Source: Pleurostoma richardsiae
Taxonomy: Eukaryota > Ascomycota > Sordariomycetes > Calosphaeriales > Pleurostomataceae
Assembly (NCBI GenBank): GCA_030052745.1
Contig: JANBVO010000001.1
Coordinates: 186,001-250,000 of the forward strand
DNA length: 64,000 nucleotides
Reading direction: 5' to 3'
The translations under genes were made by a program, and so were the position numbers. Position 1 is the first letter of the stretch. Each line of letters starts with the position of its first letter. Positions 30,180 to 42,700 of this stretch are shown here, piece by piece. Below the pieces are notes generated by a model that did not search any database, was not told the DNA's origin, and saw only the letters and a list, made by a program, of their open reading frames with translations.

Positions 30180-33100
30180 GTTTTCGGCGTGACGATGACT
30201 TGCTGAGTTGTGCGTCACTGCTCAAGACTCCAATTGGGCGCGCGCGGAAGCTGCAGGAGAAAAATGAAGATGCGCCGGTTCTAAGTGGACGCACGCTCGA
30301 CGGGGCTTCGCCTCCTTTCCTCTTTCTCCCGTAGGCTTGACGGGCACCGGAGTGGGCGGATGTCAACGCGATATTCGGGATTCGGGGCGTACGCGGAGCA
30401 GGCTCTGTCGCGAAGGGCTCGCGATGTGGTTGAGATGCGCAAAGTGGCCCAGGCAGACTACGGTCGTGAAAGGCTGGAGAGTGCAGCAGGACGCACGTCC
30501 GACTATGTCTTCACCAAACGGATGATCTGCGCTGGCTTCCGTGTCGTCGGGTATAAATCAAGAGCACAACCCAAGGACGCCAATCTGGCAGGCCGAGTCA
30601 CGGCGAGTTGCTCTGACAATCTCGCTGAGCTGAGTGAGAGGCTGTGCGGCTGGCTGTCCGGGCAGATGGTGGCTGTTTTGGGCGTCAAGCTGCTCAGATG
30701 AGACGAGTGGGGAGTGGGTGAGACGAGGCGAGAGAGCTTTGATCCTCGGTATCTGAGCGATGCTGGCAGAGCTCCAAGACGGCTTGCTCAGGCGCAGGAG
30801 GGACCGTCCGGCTGAAGGTCGAAGAGGTGGTGACGATGAGGCTCTCTGATGCCAACGGTGCTGGCCGTGATGTGAGTAACGTTGTTTCCCAGTGAGACTT
30901 GCGGTCGTCCTGGTGAGTTTTCGAGGTGCGAATATAAAAATAAAAAAAATAAAGAAAAAAAGTGTTGTTGTGGACCCTGTTTTGGGCGTCACTGCAGCGC
31001 GAAACCCAACCAGCAACGAGCAGCCGGGAAGCCCAGCCAAACGGACACTTGGGTGTTTCGGTAATGCTCCCAGGTACGTACCCCGCGCTACTCACCGCGT
31101 AAAGTGGTGCGTGTGTGTCTGATACGCGTTCCAGCCTGGCCAAGCTCTCCCATTCGCTTCCGTCAATAAATTAAAAAAAGAAGCAGATGCCGGCTCTGAC
31201 GGGAGACCGGGATCGGGGGGCGTGTGAATAGAATCTCTGGTATCCGGTCCAGGCCCTGGAAGATGCTGGCAACAAGCCATTTACTCTACATATTTGCATT
31301 GCCGCCGGTCTCATTCAAGACGGCAGAGCTCTTCTGCTCCCGCACATCTCTCGGAGGTCAGAAAGGAATGGAAGCCTCCAGACTGTCATCCTGCTGCAAC
31401 AGTGAGGAGCGTCTCCTGACCCGATATCACTGCATGTAAAGCTGCATACGTTAGACACAAAGTCCCACTACGACTTCACGGGGTCTGGCATGTCGGTTTA
31501 AGGCTACGGGTATGGCTACGTAGCACGGCTGCCAGTGGGGATGGCCTCTGTCACTAGCCGGCCACCAGCTGCAGGCCATGTGCGGGATCCGCCAACAGAT
31601 CAGATGGGTAACGAAGAGACACCCCAGCGAAGTGCAAGTGCAGAAGCCTCACTTGACGGCAGGATGGCTGACATGCCCAGCCTGATCATGCTCGTGACGC
31701 CTGCCCATCCGATCGTCGGTCTTCCCCGTCACTGCCCGAAGCTGTGTTGTATCACCGAGAACGGCTATTGGGCATCGATTTGCCTCTCTCGGCTCAATGG
31801 CCGGCTCTCCGTGGCTCAACTCGAGACGGAACTTTCTACCCAGCATCACCGTCTGCACTCTTCTGCAAAGGAGTCGCTGCGCTATAGGGCTCTAACCTTT
31901 GCATGCGGACTCTGTCGTGGACTGTTGTTCGGTGAGGTGGCCCCGGTCGACGATATAGAGTATGTTGTACAGGCCATCTACACCGAGGTTAGCAATAAAT
32001 GATTCTGGAGAAGACATCCTACACAGCTTTGATGTATTCAAGGTTGATGTAAGGACTTGGTGTCTCATAAGTAATAGGGAGACTCTGGAAAGACGTTGAT
32101 TATGAATTTTTCTCCCGTCGTCTAGAGGGTCTTAGACGCAGTCAAACAGAGGGGCTCTCATGAAATTGAAGCGCAGCCTTTCGGACTCAACCTTGCAGCC
32201 GAGAGAATAAAAGCACTTTCAAAAAAACCACTGCGCGGGTTTGACAGTTCCAGACGTACGGACTAGAACAATACAGACAGCTGCGACTCCTTCATACCGT
32301 CACGGCAGGTGTCAGCGGCGGAACTGGTTGTTTCGGCCACCCCACCTCCATCTCAGGCTGATGTTTCAGACATGCCCGTCTTGGAATGTCATTGTCGTCC
32401 GTCATTGCTCGATCGGGTCTAAGAGCATGAATGAGGACGCGAGGTTGCCCTCCCTCCTTGCAGAACTCATCAGGAGTGCATGCTCTAGAGCACTATCAAG
32501 ATTATGTTGTTGGTAGCGTGATCCAATGCTCTCGCTCGTGGTGGCGCGCGCGTCAATAGTGTCTGGATTGTCTGGCGATGGCCGGGCGGGAAGACAACGT
32601 TCCCCTGGAATTGGTACCGAGGCATCTCTAGCGTGGCGTCAGTGGGACTGTCCGCTGTGTTCGTTCCAAAAATGGCCAGGGGCACGGCCCAATGGTATGG
32701 ACCATGGCGAGACGTCTCCTCGATAGTCGCGAATCCGCGATAAAGAACAGATCATGCGGAGTACTTCGTACTTGTGCCTGCGTGCCATCTGTTACGGCAA
32801 ACCCTTTCGCGAAGTTGCTGTACTATAGCAAGTATTGGGAAGGTACCTCCGACTGTATTGTAAATAGTGTTAGGAACTAACAGGCTATTATCAAAAGAAT
32901 GTCGCATACATAAGGTAGGTGGTGTATACTGTTGTAATGGGCAATGCGTCTTTGTTGACTGTTTGGGGCACACGCTGCGTGAATGCAAGGCTTAAGAAGC
33001 AGAGGTAACTGCCCGGGTAATTACTAACGGTACCTCATGTATGCAATTGCACGGAGTACGTACTGCAGCACCGTCAAGCCTCAACCCCTTCCACTCGGGA

Positions 33101-33772
33101 GGTCCAATGAAATAACTGGATGCCTGGTATGGAGCGCACGTAACTCGTCTGCTTGTTATCACCACCTACTCGTCTTCGACCGACAGACCTTCGGAATAGG
33201 AACATCGAAAAGCCGCCGGTCCTTACGAGCACCTGTCTCCGATTCCAGCACCGACACAAGCACAGATCCCGTGGGCAATCAGGTCCTGCTCTCCTTCTAG
33301 TAGGTGGACCGTGCAACATACCTTGGCCAGCTGAGGGAGCCCTTCTATCCGGCACGGAGTCCCTGATCTAGACGTAGGTACTTTGAGCCTATCTCCGCCG
33401 CCACCGCGCTCACCTCGACCGGGAGCTCTCTATCTAGTATTCTACATCTTCACCAGACGTCAACTCTTCTGCACCGGATTCTAGCCGGCGATCAGACGCT
33501 CCACTAGAGTGGCCCCGCCTCACACGAAGTTCTCCTCGGTCCTGCACCGCCAGAAACCCTAGGATCCGTGCACGAACCCCTCAGTGGGCTGGCTCACGTT
33601 AACTTCTTTGCTCTATTGGCCCTTTAGCCTGTTGGCTGCAGTTGGTTTGCAGCTGCTAAGGAACTCGGGAGGATCAAGCTCTCCGTACCTGCTTGCTGCA
33701 CCTTTGCGAGCCCGTTTCGTACCTACCTCACCTCTACCTACATACGCGACAGTCTTCTCCCGTGCCCTCGAC
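30180..33772. other. 3.6 kb gene-poor divergent region
   Basis: Between the divergent LYAR and BEM46 starts I find no supportable gene. The best open frame (31535-32002, +, 155 codons) has no recognisable domain, and its reverse strand is open as well. An A-rich run lies at about 30935-30962. There are no tRNA boxes. Confidence 0.5.
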
Positions 33773-35176
33773 ATGACCTCTTCTCCTTCCTCCTCGACCA
33801 ACAACTACCTGGAGCAGACCGTGTCGCTCCTGAGCAGTGTGGCATCCTACATGCGGCTGCCGGCGATAGCTTCGACTGTATGTGCATCCCCTCCTTTCCT
33901 TACCGCTATTCTCTGCCTGCCGCATCTCATGGCACCGCATGCAACGTAGTCTTTACGTGAAGGCAGCCATCTAGGGAATGGAGGGCTGACGTTCGCTGCA
34001 CAGGGCCTCGCCGCGGTCCTAACTAGCCTCCTGTACTTCAAGCAGAAGTGAGTGCACCTCTGTCTCTCCTTGTGGCACCACCACCAGGATGTGGGACTAA
34101 CCTCAACCCCCACCCATCTAGGGCTCTCATCTATCCGTCTCACGTACCTGCGAATGCTCGAACGGAAGTTCCCCGACCCTCGCAGTACGGCATCAAGGAT
34201 TTCGAGGAGCTTATTCTACCCACCGCCGATGGACAGAAGCTCTCGGCTTTCTACATCAGAGGCCCGCGGGGCGGCCGCAACGCCAAGGTCACCGTGATCA
34301 TGTTCCACGGCAACGCGGGCAACATCGGCCACCGGCTACCCATCGCGCGGATGATGATCAACCTGACAGGCTGCAATGTCTTCATGCTGGAGTACAGGGG
34401 TTACGGTCTGTCAACGGGCGAGCCGGACGAGTCGGGCATCATGATCGATGCGCAGACTGCGCTCGACTACCTTCGTGACAGAGCCGAGACTCGAGACCAC
34501 CGGTTCGTCATATACGGTCAGAGCCTCGGAGGGGCGGTGAGCATCAAGCTCGTAGCGAAGAACCAGCATGCAGGCGATATTGCTGGTTTGATACTCGAGA
34601 ACACTTTCCTGAGCATGCGGAAGCTCATCCCGTCTGTTATCCCTCCGGCCAAGTACCTCACGCTCCTGTGCCACCAGGTGTGGCCCAGCGACTCCATCAT
34701 CTCCTCCATCACCAAGGTTCCCATCCTCTTCCTGAGCGGATTGCAGGACGAGATTGTGCCGTAAGTTTGCTCAGTAACCCCCTTCACAGTTCGAAGTTCT
34801 CCCTCCACCGCCTTCAATATGACGATTCCAACAGCACTACCCACAAAAGATGAGTCCGCTTCGGCGGCCACTGATCACGGTCATTTTTTATGTCTGATTA
34901 TCTCCGCCCAATAACATTGCAGCTTCCGTATCACCTGTCACACCCAAGACACTAGACGCTAACACTTATGTCTCACTTCCAAGCCCGGCACATATGCGCC
35001 GGCTGTACGAGCTGTCAGCCGCCCCGAACAAGATATGGAAACCGCTGCCCGGTGGGGACCACAACTCGAGCGTCGTTGAGGAGGGCTACTTCGAGGCCAT
35101 CTCGGACTTCATCGCATCCATCACGCAGGACTACCCCACCACGGGCGAGAAGCATGACGAGAAGGATCTGATCTGA
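33773..35176 (+). CDS. BEM46-family alpha/beta hydrolase
   Basis: Four exons (33773-33877, 34004-34047, 34122-34760, 34984-35176) give 326 residues; the second exon is only 44 bases. The start MTSSPSSSTNNYLEQT precedes a single membrane segment (GLAAVLTSLLYFKQKALIYP), the usual N-terminal anchor of BEM46/ABHD13 proteins. The hydrolase core shows MFHGNAGNIGHRLPIAR (oxyanion HGN), LEYRGYGLSTGEP and the nucleophile elbow YGQSLGGAVS. The catalytic Asp is likely in LSGLQDEIVPPAHM, split by intron 3, and the His in PGGDHNSS. BEM46 proteins sit in the ER and cell periphery and affect polarity and ascospore germination in Neurospora; the substrate is unknown. The last junction uses CCAAG as acceptor, chosen because it restores EIVPPAHM. 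Confidence 0.92.
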
Positions 35177-36206
35177 TGTTACAACGGGTTTGACCCGCGT
35201 GTGCGGACTAAAAAACTGGGCGAAGGGACAGAGAGCCACCGAGCTTCTCACGACGCTATCACGAACATTAGACGGAGTATATGCATTTACGATTGATACC
35301 CCTTTTGACGAAGTTCGCCACTGTACGATAGTTGATGTAACAAAAACACAATGAAACAGCTGACTTGCGAAAGAGCCGTTGTTTATCGATATCTGCCGGC
35401 GGCGAGAGTTCCGCTCCTTGATACACGCCCCTCCCTCCCTACAGGCTGATCTCCCGTCCCCTCTAGTGGCAGGGGGGTGGTTCCCTCGGTCGTATCATGC
35501 GCACTCGAGACGAACCGCTCGTGGTACATCCTTGTTTTCCCCGACCCCGCGGCCTGTCTCGTTATCATGCTTCATGCGTATGCCGGCCGGCTCGCCACAT
35601 CTAGATTAACAGAAAAGGACCGTGGAGTGAGTGGATGGGGTTCTGGCGTCCCGCGTGACTCGTTCTTACTTAGCATGGATGATAAGAGAGCTTCCCATCA
35701 AAGACGGACGGAGGGATCGCAGAATGCCGCGTTGGTGGTTTGAATGGGGGAGGTTGCTTGCGTCAGCTGGCGTCGAGGAAGGGACGCGTGTTGGCATTAT
35801 ACAGACAGTGCCAGTGCCGATCGACTATCATCGACCGCCGCGAGAACTGACTTGAGAAAGGAGGCGGACGGAGGTCGCTGGCTTGGTCCGCGGTCCGCGA
35901 TGGGGGCTTGCACGCACACGCGAATGGACAGGACCGGATGAAGGGGCCACCAGAACGGGCACTATACCCTTACGCAAAGGGCCAAATAGCTGCACAACAG
36001 GAGCAGGCAGTAGAGATTCCAAGAGGGTCCCTTGTGCATCACGACGTGTAGACATGAGAGCTCGCCATATACTGACTGACCTGATTATTTTCACCCTGAC
36101 ATTGAAGGTTTTGCAATCAAGACCACTTCGTGCGAAGGGCCTTCTCTGTCTGACGTTATGATGTTTACTAGCACCAACTCACTTTGCGAACCTCTTTTGA
36201 CTCCCA
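35177..36206. other. Convergent intergenic region
   Basis: These 1030 bases lie between the 3' ends of BEM46 (+) and the NFX1 gene (-). No gene is supportable and no repeat stands out. Confidence 0.55.
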
Positions 36207-39200
36207 CTACGCAACAGCCTCCTCCACCTTAGACTCCTCCAGCTTCTCCACAGTCGGGACTTCACTCTTCGTCTCCTCCTCCGCCTTATCCGCAACCCCC
36301 TCCAGTTTGTCCGCGGCGGCCTCCCAGTCCTCCTCGAGCGGCTCGCTGCTCTCCTCCTTCTTCCGGATCTTCCTCAGCGCCAGGAACGCGCTCGGCGCCT
36401 TCCTCTCGGCGGCAGCGGCAGCCACGGCGGTCGCCGGCGCGGCCCTCCTGCTCGCCGCCCGAGACGCCACCGTGCTCCACCCGCCGCCGCCCGCCGCCGC
36501 CGCGGAGTCACCCTCACGCCGCACGACGTTGAGCGAGGCGTCGGCGTGGCACAGCGCGACGCCGCCCGCGAGGCCGAGCCGCGAGGCCGTCTTGGAGATC
36601 TTGGGCTTCAGCGCCGCGAGCGCGGACTCCACGCTGAGCGGGGTGGGCGGCGCGGGCGCCGACGCGACGCTGGCGACCGTGCTCTTGGGCGCGGCTTTGA
36701 TGATGACCTCGTCGGAGGGGAGGAAGCTCGTCACGAAGGTCAGCGCGGGCCCGGCCGTGGCCGCGGCCGCCAGGTCCGCGGCGAGCGCGAAGTTGAGCTC
36801 GTCGACGGTGAGGCCGAAGCGCGGGGCCGTGAGCAGCAGGGCGTTGAACGGCTGCTGGGACGGCTGCTTGGGGGCCGGGGGCGGAGCAGGCCGGGCGGCG
36901 GCGGCGGCGGCGGCGCGGGAGATCTTGAGGCACTGCATCAGGGTCTTCCGCGGCGCGGAGACGAAGCGCGGGCCCTTGAACAGGCACACGTGGCGGTGCG
37001 GCTCCGGGTCCTGGCTCTCGCTGTCGAAGCCGAAGTCCTCGGCCAGGACGTGGAGGAACTGCCGCTGATGCGGCTTCATGGGCTTGAGGCGCATGTACTT
37101 GAGGTCGGACTCGGCGAAGAGGCGGAACTCGCGCTCCTGGGTCTGGGCCCAGTCGATGTTGTCTCTGAAGAACTTGAGCGTCAGGTCCTGGTACGGGATG
37201 TGGTTGTCCGAGTGCGTCTCCGGGTCGATGTTGAGCGCGTCGGCGAGCTGGCGGTTGCGCTTCATCCGCAGGCACTCGTCGTCGCACCTCAGCGGCTCGC
37301 GCGCGGGCCCGCCGGGGTTCGACTTGCTCGCGAGACACTTGACCTTCTGCTTGCGGCGCTGGCACTCGCAGGTGATGAAGGCCTCGAGCTGGCAGGGTTT
37401 GTCCTCCTTGCACGGGAATGGGGCGTGGCACTGCTCGATGCAGGCGTGGTCACAAGTCTTTCTGGTCTTGCCGCAGGGCTGGGTGCAGTGTGAGCCGACG
37501 ATGTCCGCGTCCTCGCACTGCCCTGATCTGTGGCAGAGCTTCTGGCAGGTATGTGCTCCGCATTTGAGGACCTTGCCGCAGGGCAGACCACAGCGAACCT
37601 CCTCGAACCAGCAGGGCTGGTTTTTTAACATCTTCTTTCCACAGATGCAGCTCTTCTCGACAAGGAAGGGGCACTTTGGACACGGAACGTCATCTGGATG
37701 GCATTGGTGCTGAACCTGTGGATGGCCACAAGCTCGCGGTCGAGTGCAATCGAAGCGACACTCGGGAACTGGAGTGCCACATGGCTGAGGTGGATAGAGT
37801 ATAGTCCTGCCGCAGGAGCAAGGAATCTCCTCGAAGATAGCCTCAAGGCATGATGGGCAGGGTCCCTTGTGGCACAGCTGCTCGCATCTATGCTTGCCGC
37901 ACTTCAGCAGTCGGCCGCAAATCCGAGGGCAGATATGCTCGTCCTCGACATCATTGTTCGGGAGCGGTCCTCTGTGCTTCCTCCTGGCAGCAGCTCTGTC
38001 GGCCGCCTTCTTCTCTCCGGGACAGCAACGCTGTCCACATTCATGCCTTCCGCAGCTGAGCTGTGCGCGACAGATACGGAAGCACTCTGGTTTCTGAGTA
38101 TCGCCTTGGTGGCAGACAGTCTTTACCGTCGTTCTCCCACATCGGCATGATATCTCCGCTATTTGGAAGCACGGCCTGCAAGGTCCGGTGTGGCAAGTGT
38201 CATTACACAGATGACCACATGACAGGAGCTTTCCACACGGCTTGTCGCAGTGAGGTATCGCGTCTTGACAAGACTCTCTTGGCCTATCCATGATGTCCTG
38301 GAGCGGCGTCTTGCCACAAGGGCAGTGAGATACCACATCAGGAGATAGAGGGCAATGTGCTGCCTCTTCGTCCTGCGGATGGCATGGTTTTTCGCAAGCA
38401 TGGTGACCGCAGTCGAACTTCCGTCCACAGACATTGTTACAGTGGAAGGAGCCTTCGAACCAGGATCCAGGTGTAGTATCACCTTCGTCTGGTGAGCCGA
38501 CTTGCAGTTGCCCGAAGTTGTAGGAATCCAAAACGTCCTCTCGCTGGTCGCAGGGGATATCTTTGTGCTCCTTCCCACAATAACAAGTTGACGGGACAGG
38601 GACGTCGCAGCTGCCGCAGAGACCAGGGTGGCAGACCTGGGAGCAGGTGTGCTCACCGCAAGGAAGCAGATCACCGCACACCTCGTGGCAGCTCCAGCCC
38701 TTGTTGTAATCAGTCTCGCTGCATCGCTTCTGCGAGGTATGCTTTCCGCAGAAGCAAGACTGAACCGGTCCCATTAGTGTGCAAGGTGGGCAAGGGCCGG
38801 CATGGCAGTTGAGGGAGCAAGGGTGCGGGCACATAGACCTGGGTTTCGAGCAGGTCTGGCCGCAAGAGTGAGGCGGTAGCCCAATGATCGGCTTCGGGTT
38901 GATCTCTTTGCCGCACCAACAGTGATAGGAACCGGGCTGCTCGCTCATAGCAGAGTTGCACCCGGGGCATCGCCATGTTGGAATCTCACCCTGCGGCTGC
39001 TCCGAGTTCTTCAGCTGACTGTTATACCATTTCTTGACGCAGTGCATATGAGCAACAGTCCAGCAGATCGTGCAGGACCACACACGGGACGTCCGGACAA
39101 CCTCGCTGGAGCAGATGACGCACTCGTACTGGCCGTTGTCGATGTCCTCGTGGATCCTAGTGGGCAGGTCCGGCGCTGCAGACTTTGACATTCGTCGGGG

Positions 39201-39701
39201 CTTCGCAGCAGGTTCCGGCGTTGCAGTAACTGTCCGAGTGCTGCTGTCCCTGCCACCACGCTGGTTCCTTCGGCGTGTAACAGGCTGACCAGGAACGAAT
39301 TCCGGAGCATCTGCGCTTAGACCTGGTGGCCGAGCTGACGCTTCTTGTGCCTCAGAGCCTGTCGTTAATCGTCCTCCAAAGGTCCTCTGTGGAGCTATGT
39401 GAGTTGCTGGATGAGATGCTCCTCCTCTGCCTTGATGCGGCCCGCCGCGCCTCGTCCTTCCACCTCTAGAACTCGAGACTGCCTGCTCTGCCGGAATTGC
39501 TGGTCCCTGCTGCTCGGCCACTGTCCCTGCAGTAGCATCGCTGGCTGGCGCTGCCCGACCTCCATTGCCATGGTTGGCTCTTGAAGAAGTGCCGCCGCGG
39601 CCGCGGCCCCTGCCTCTCCTATGGTGTGACTGGCCTCGATTTGAAGCTGTGGTTCCGCTTGACGGTGCTGGCGTCACTTGCGCCGCTTGAATGTCCGTCA
39701 T
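36207..39701 (-). CDS. NF-X1-type zinc-finger protein (FAP1/NFX1 homolog)
   Basis: A single exon of 1164 residues. After a disordered RGG-rich N terminus there is a PAM2-like motif (LSADAPEFVP, about 128-137) and a RING-CH finger starting CVICSSEVVRTSRVWSCTIC (about 194-250). Nine or so NF-X1 fingers of the CGxHxCxxxCHxGxCxxC type follow to about residue 800 (CGEHTCSQVCHPGLCGSC; CGKHRCEQLCHKGPCPSC). An R3H domain follows (HQRQFLHVLAEDFG, Arg and His three residues apart). The C terminus is Ala-rich. Yeast Fap1 binds FKBP12 (Fpr1) and confers rapamycin resistance; human NFX1 is a repressor and RNA-linked ubiquitin ligase. The domain order agrees with both. Long antisense frames in the Ala-rich tail are codon-bias shadows. 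Confidence 0.95.
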   Translation of the reverse strand: MTDIQAAQVTPAPSSGTTASNRGQSHHRRGRGRGRGGTSSRANHGNGGRAAPASDATAGTVAEQQGPAIPAEQAVSSSRGGRTRRGGPHQGRGGASHPATHIAPQRTFGGRLTTGSEAQEASARPPGLSADAPEFVPGQPVTRRRNQRGGRDSSTRTVTATPEPAAKPRRMSKSAAPDLPTRIHEDIDNGQYECVICSSEVVRTSRVWSCTICWTVAHMHCVKKWYNSQLKNSEQPQGEIPTWRCPGCNSAMSEQPGSYHCWCGKEINPKPIIGLPPHSCGQTCSKPRSMCPHPCSLNCHAGPCPPCTLMGPVQSCFCGKHTSQKRCSETDYNKGWSCHEVCGDLLPCGEHTCSQVCHPGLCGSCDVPVPSTCYCGKEHKDIPCDQREDVLDSYNFGQLQVGSPDEGDTTPGSWFEGSFHCNNVCGRKFDCGHHACEKPCHPQDEEAAHCPLSPDVVSHCPCGKTPLQDIMDRPRESCQDAIPHCDKPCGKLLSCGHLCNDTCHTGPCRPCFQIAEISCRCGRTTVKTVCHQGDTQKPECFRICRAQLSCGRHECGQRCCPGEKKAADRAAARRKHRGPLPNNDVEDEHICPRICGRLLKCGKHRCEQLCHKGPCPSCLEAIFEEIPCSCGRTILYPPQPCGTPVPECRFDCTRPRACGHPQVQHQCHPDDVPCPKCPFLVEKSCICGKKMLKNQPCWFEEVRCGLPCGKVLKCGAHTCQKLCHRSGQCEDADIVGSHCTQPCGKTRKTCDHACIEQCHAPFPCKEDKPCQLEAFITCECQRRKQKVKCLASKSNPGGPAREPLRCDDECLRMKRNRQLADALNIDPETHSDNHIPYQDLTLKFFRDNIDWAQTQEREFRLFAESDLKYMRLKPMKPHQRQFLHVLAEDFGFDSESQDPEPHRHVCLFKGPRFVSAPRKTLMQCLKISRAAAAAAARPAPPPAPKQPSQQPFNALLLTAPRFGLTVDELNFALAADLAAAATAGPALTFVTSFLPSDEVIIKAAPKSTVASVASAPAPPTPLSVESALAALKPKISKTASRLGLAGGVALCHADASLNVVRREGDSAAAAGGGGWSTVASRAASRRAAPATAVAAAAAERKAPSAFLALRKIRKKEESSEPLEEDWEAAADKLEGVADKAEEETKSEVPTVEKLEESKVEEAVA

Positions 39702-42700
39702 GGTGCAGTAGGTTGTGGCGATAACAGCGGCACTGGAGAGTGCCAGTCTGGCTCGTTTTTGTGTGCAGATTCTGTGCGCTTTTTGAAATACAGCGACTTC
39801 GTAGAAGCAATCAAAACAGGCTGGCCTTTACCGGCAAAGCCGCAGGATAAAGGTGAGTTCTGAAGATCGCCCCCCAGTGAAGTGAAATCAAGTGGGAAGA
39901 AGATACAGTAAGAGTCACGGTCAATGATGACCAGGCGGCCTGGAGGTTGAGGTATGTATTGTATATCTTGGCGAATCCTGCCTGCAGTCCTCGCGAGCGC
40001 TTTTCCTTAGTCTCGTCGGCCCTGTTAGACGGTTTTGTGTCCGGGGCCAGAAATTCGCCTCCAATAGGCGGGTAGGGCTGGGGTGGTGGCGAACAGACGA
40101 TGGTGGAAGAATTTGGTGCTTTAGGCCTGACGATTTGTTTGTAATGCATGCGAGGTGAGTGAGGCCTGTGAAAATGAGTGAGAATGAGTCAAACTCAATT
40201 TCTGTGCCATGCGGCCCAGTCACGCAACGCGGTACCTGCCGATTCCAGAAAGCTGCAATTGTCTGGCCCGAGCCTTCCATTGGCGCTCCGGCCGACCGGG
40301 CCCTAAATTTGCCGGCCCGGGTGTGCAGCCCTCCGCCCTCTGCCGGCCGGCGTATGTCCGGGATGCGCAACCAGCAACCCGGAGTACGACGGCACTGAGG
40401 TGGCCCGTGACAGGCTCGGCGCCTGCTATCTTTGATCGTTGGGAGTACAGACCCTCAAGAGGCCGATGGTACAGCTGAATTACAAGAAATGATCACATGT
40501 GAGATGTTCACCGCTTTAAGACGGCGGGCCTCATTTGTCTGCACATTGCTCACTTATCGCGTATTCGAGCCTGCCGTCTTTAATTTGGCCTTAGGCCTCT
40601 GTGAGGCTTTACGGTATCCTATTCCGTCCTCGCCAACCCCTTCCATCTGTAAAAGCCAAGCATCGGGTACTAGGAAGGCAATCTAGCAGCGATGCCAAGG
40701 CGACAAACGGGCGTCAACGGTGCCTTGGGGTTTCTGGAACAACACCATGGAACAACACCGTGCGAGCCGATCATGCATTGTCCCGCGTCCGAGACATCAA
40801 GCAAAAGCCACGGCTCTGGGGAGACCACGCGAGCTGCTGCCGCCCGCGTGAACGCGCAGAAGCAGGCGGCACTGGTCTTCCGAGACGGACAACAGCGCGA
40901 ACACCTGCTGTCCGTGCGTTTCTGGTGGAAATTGCTCCCCTGCAGGCTGCAGCTGAGAAGAGCCTGGCCGCCTACCGGCGACAGAGCTGGGCCAGTGACA
41001 GGCTGCTTTTCAGGGGTAGCTTAGGGCTCGAGGGCTCTAAGCCTCAACTTTCCCTCAGGGTCTAATTAACTTACCTAGGTAGGGCTCTAGGACAACGCCG
41101 AGACAGTGCGGACTGGTTTCGGAATTCAGTAGACGAGGCGGAGTTTGGCCGGCTTCCCTATGGGTGGCTCTGGTGGATTTGCAGGAGCTATGGACGCGCA
41201 GAAAAGATGCCAGCCGGACGCCGTACCTGAATGGCTATGAAGGGCGCCGGAATGGAACTCACGATAAGCCGGCTGCGATGCCTGTGCTATATCGTACGAC
41301 GTGTTTATTAATCGAATCGGCAAGGGAACCTCAGGCTCTCACATTGTCTGGCAGAGCGCCAGAGAATGATACCCTACGACAATCCATCAGTGAAGATACT
41401 GGATCAGTGCGCGGTCATCATGGCCTCCCAAATGGGCCTCCCCGCTCTGGTTTGCCGTTCTTCCCTCCCTTGACGCCGTGTGGTCCTCCCACCTGGCCAT
41501 CAGCGAATTATCTCGCTGGACGCGACTAGCCGAGCCTTTGCCTACAGTAGCTCCATGCGGCTGAGAGACGATGGCGTTAGAAATACGAGGTCGCTGCTTG
41601 GGCGCTGCGGCTCCTGCATAGCGCGTTGGGCGGCCAGGGACAAAGAAACACAGAGATAGATGGCACTTACATAACACGATACGCTGCCTGCAGTATCTTT
41701 CTTATCAGGTACGATCCAGCTGCGACGGAATGTGATTAGAACCTCCGCTAGATACCGATGCTGGCGATGAAATCTTTAACACTATAGATACACCACAGCA
41801 GGTAAGCTATATGTAGTCAGCGATGGCTTGATGAGAAGTTGATCACACATTGCGATGATTGTGATGGACAGTGTTCTTGTCGCCCGGCTGAGACATGGTA
41901 AACCCGTTGTGACGACAGGCTGGCAGCAGAAGAAAAGAAAATAAGGATGGGCAAGCCACCTCCGCGGTCCTCCTGCGCGTGGCCTCCCCCTTACGTTCAT
42001 GCTGCTATCCCGCCTCTTGTCTCGCAGGGCGCCCGACTGCAAGCCACAAGCCTCATCCCCGTGCTGGGCGTTGATCCCCCGCCTTTCGGCGCTGTGTAAC
42101 GAGGAGCTGGACGTTAAACTATCGAATGCGTGACGGATGACTGGAAAATTTGCTCCTCAGGAGGGGCTCCAAGGCGCCAGAGGCAACGGCAAGCAGGGAC
42201 CTGGCGGCGGCTGGAAACTTGATTTCCATCGCCTACTTTCTTACTGCGTCCCGGACGATCCTCTTTTGGTATGATGTGTCAACACGCGAGCATCAATAGT
42301 CGGGGCATTCTGCAGATTCATCGGAGTGAGACCGCTCCTTGCGGATGTATGGAGCCTCTGAGCGAGACATCATGGCCTCCATTCGAGAAGCGACCTGGTC
42401 CAAAGGCATGTTCTCAGCCTATGAGTGCCGGGACAGAGCATATTCTGCATGCAGAGCGTTGCAATGCGCACCTGCAGCCTACATGTATGTACTATGTATG
42501 TACGAATGTAAGCTGGCTGCACAGCTGGCCCTCTTGGCAGGGACGTCTGTTGCCCGACTGGAGACTCTCGATCAGCGAGATAATCTTTGGCCATTTCGTC
42601 CGTTGCCACCTGGCTTGGGCCATAGTGAACTTTTTGGGAGAACTATCGATACCGCAGGCTAGAGCCGAGGTCTAGGTGGTCGCCGCCGACTGGCGGGTGA

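Noticed and set aside
31535-32002. 155-codon rightward open frame in the LYAR/BEM46 gap
   Set aside because: No recognisable motif or intron chain, and the reverse strand is open as well; reads as chance.
36546-37493. 315-codon rightward frame over the NFX1 tail
   Set aside because: Complement of the Ala-rich C terminus and finger region; no independent motif.
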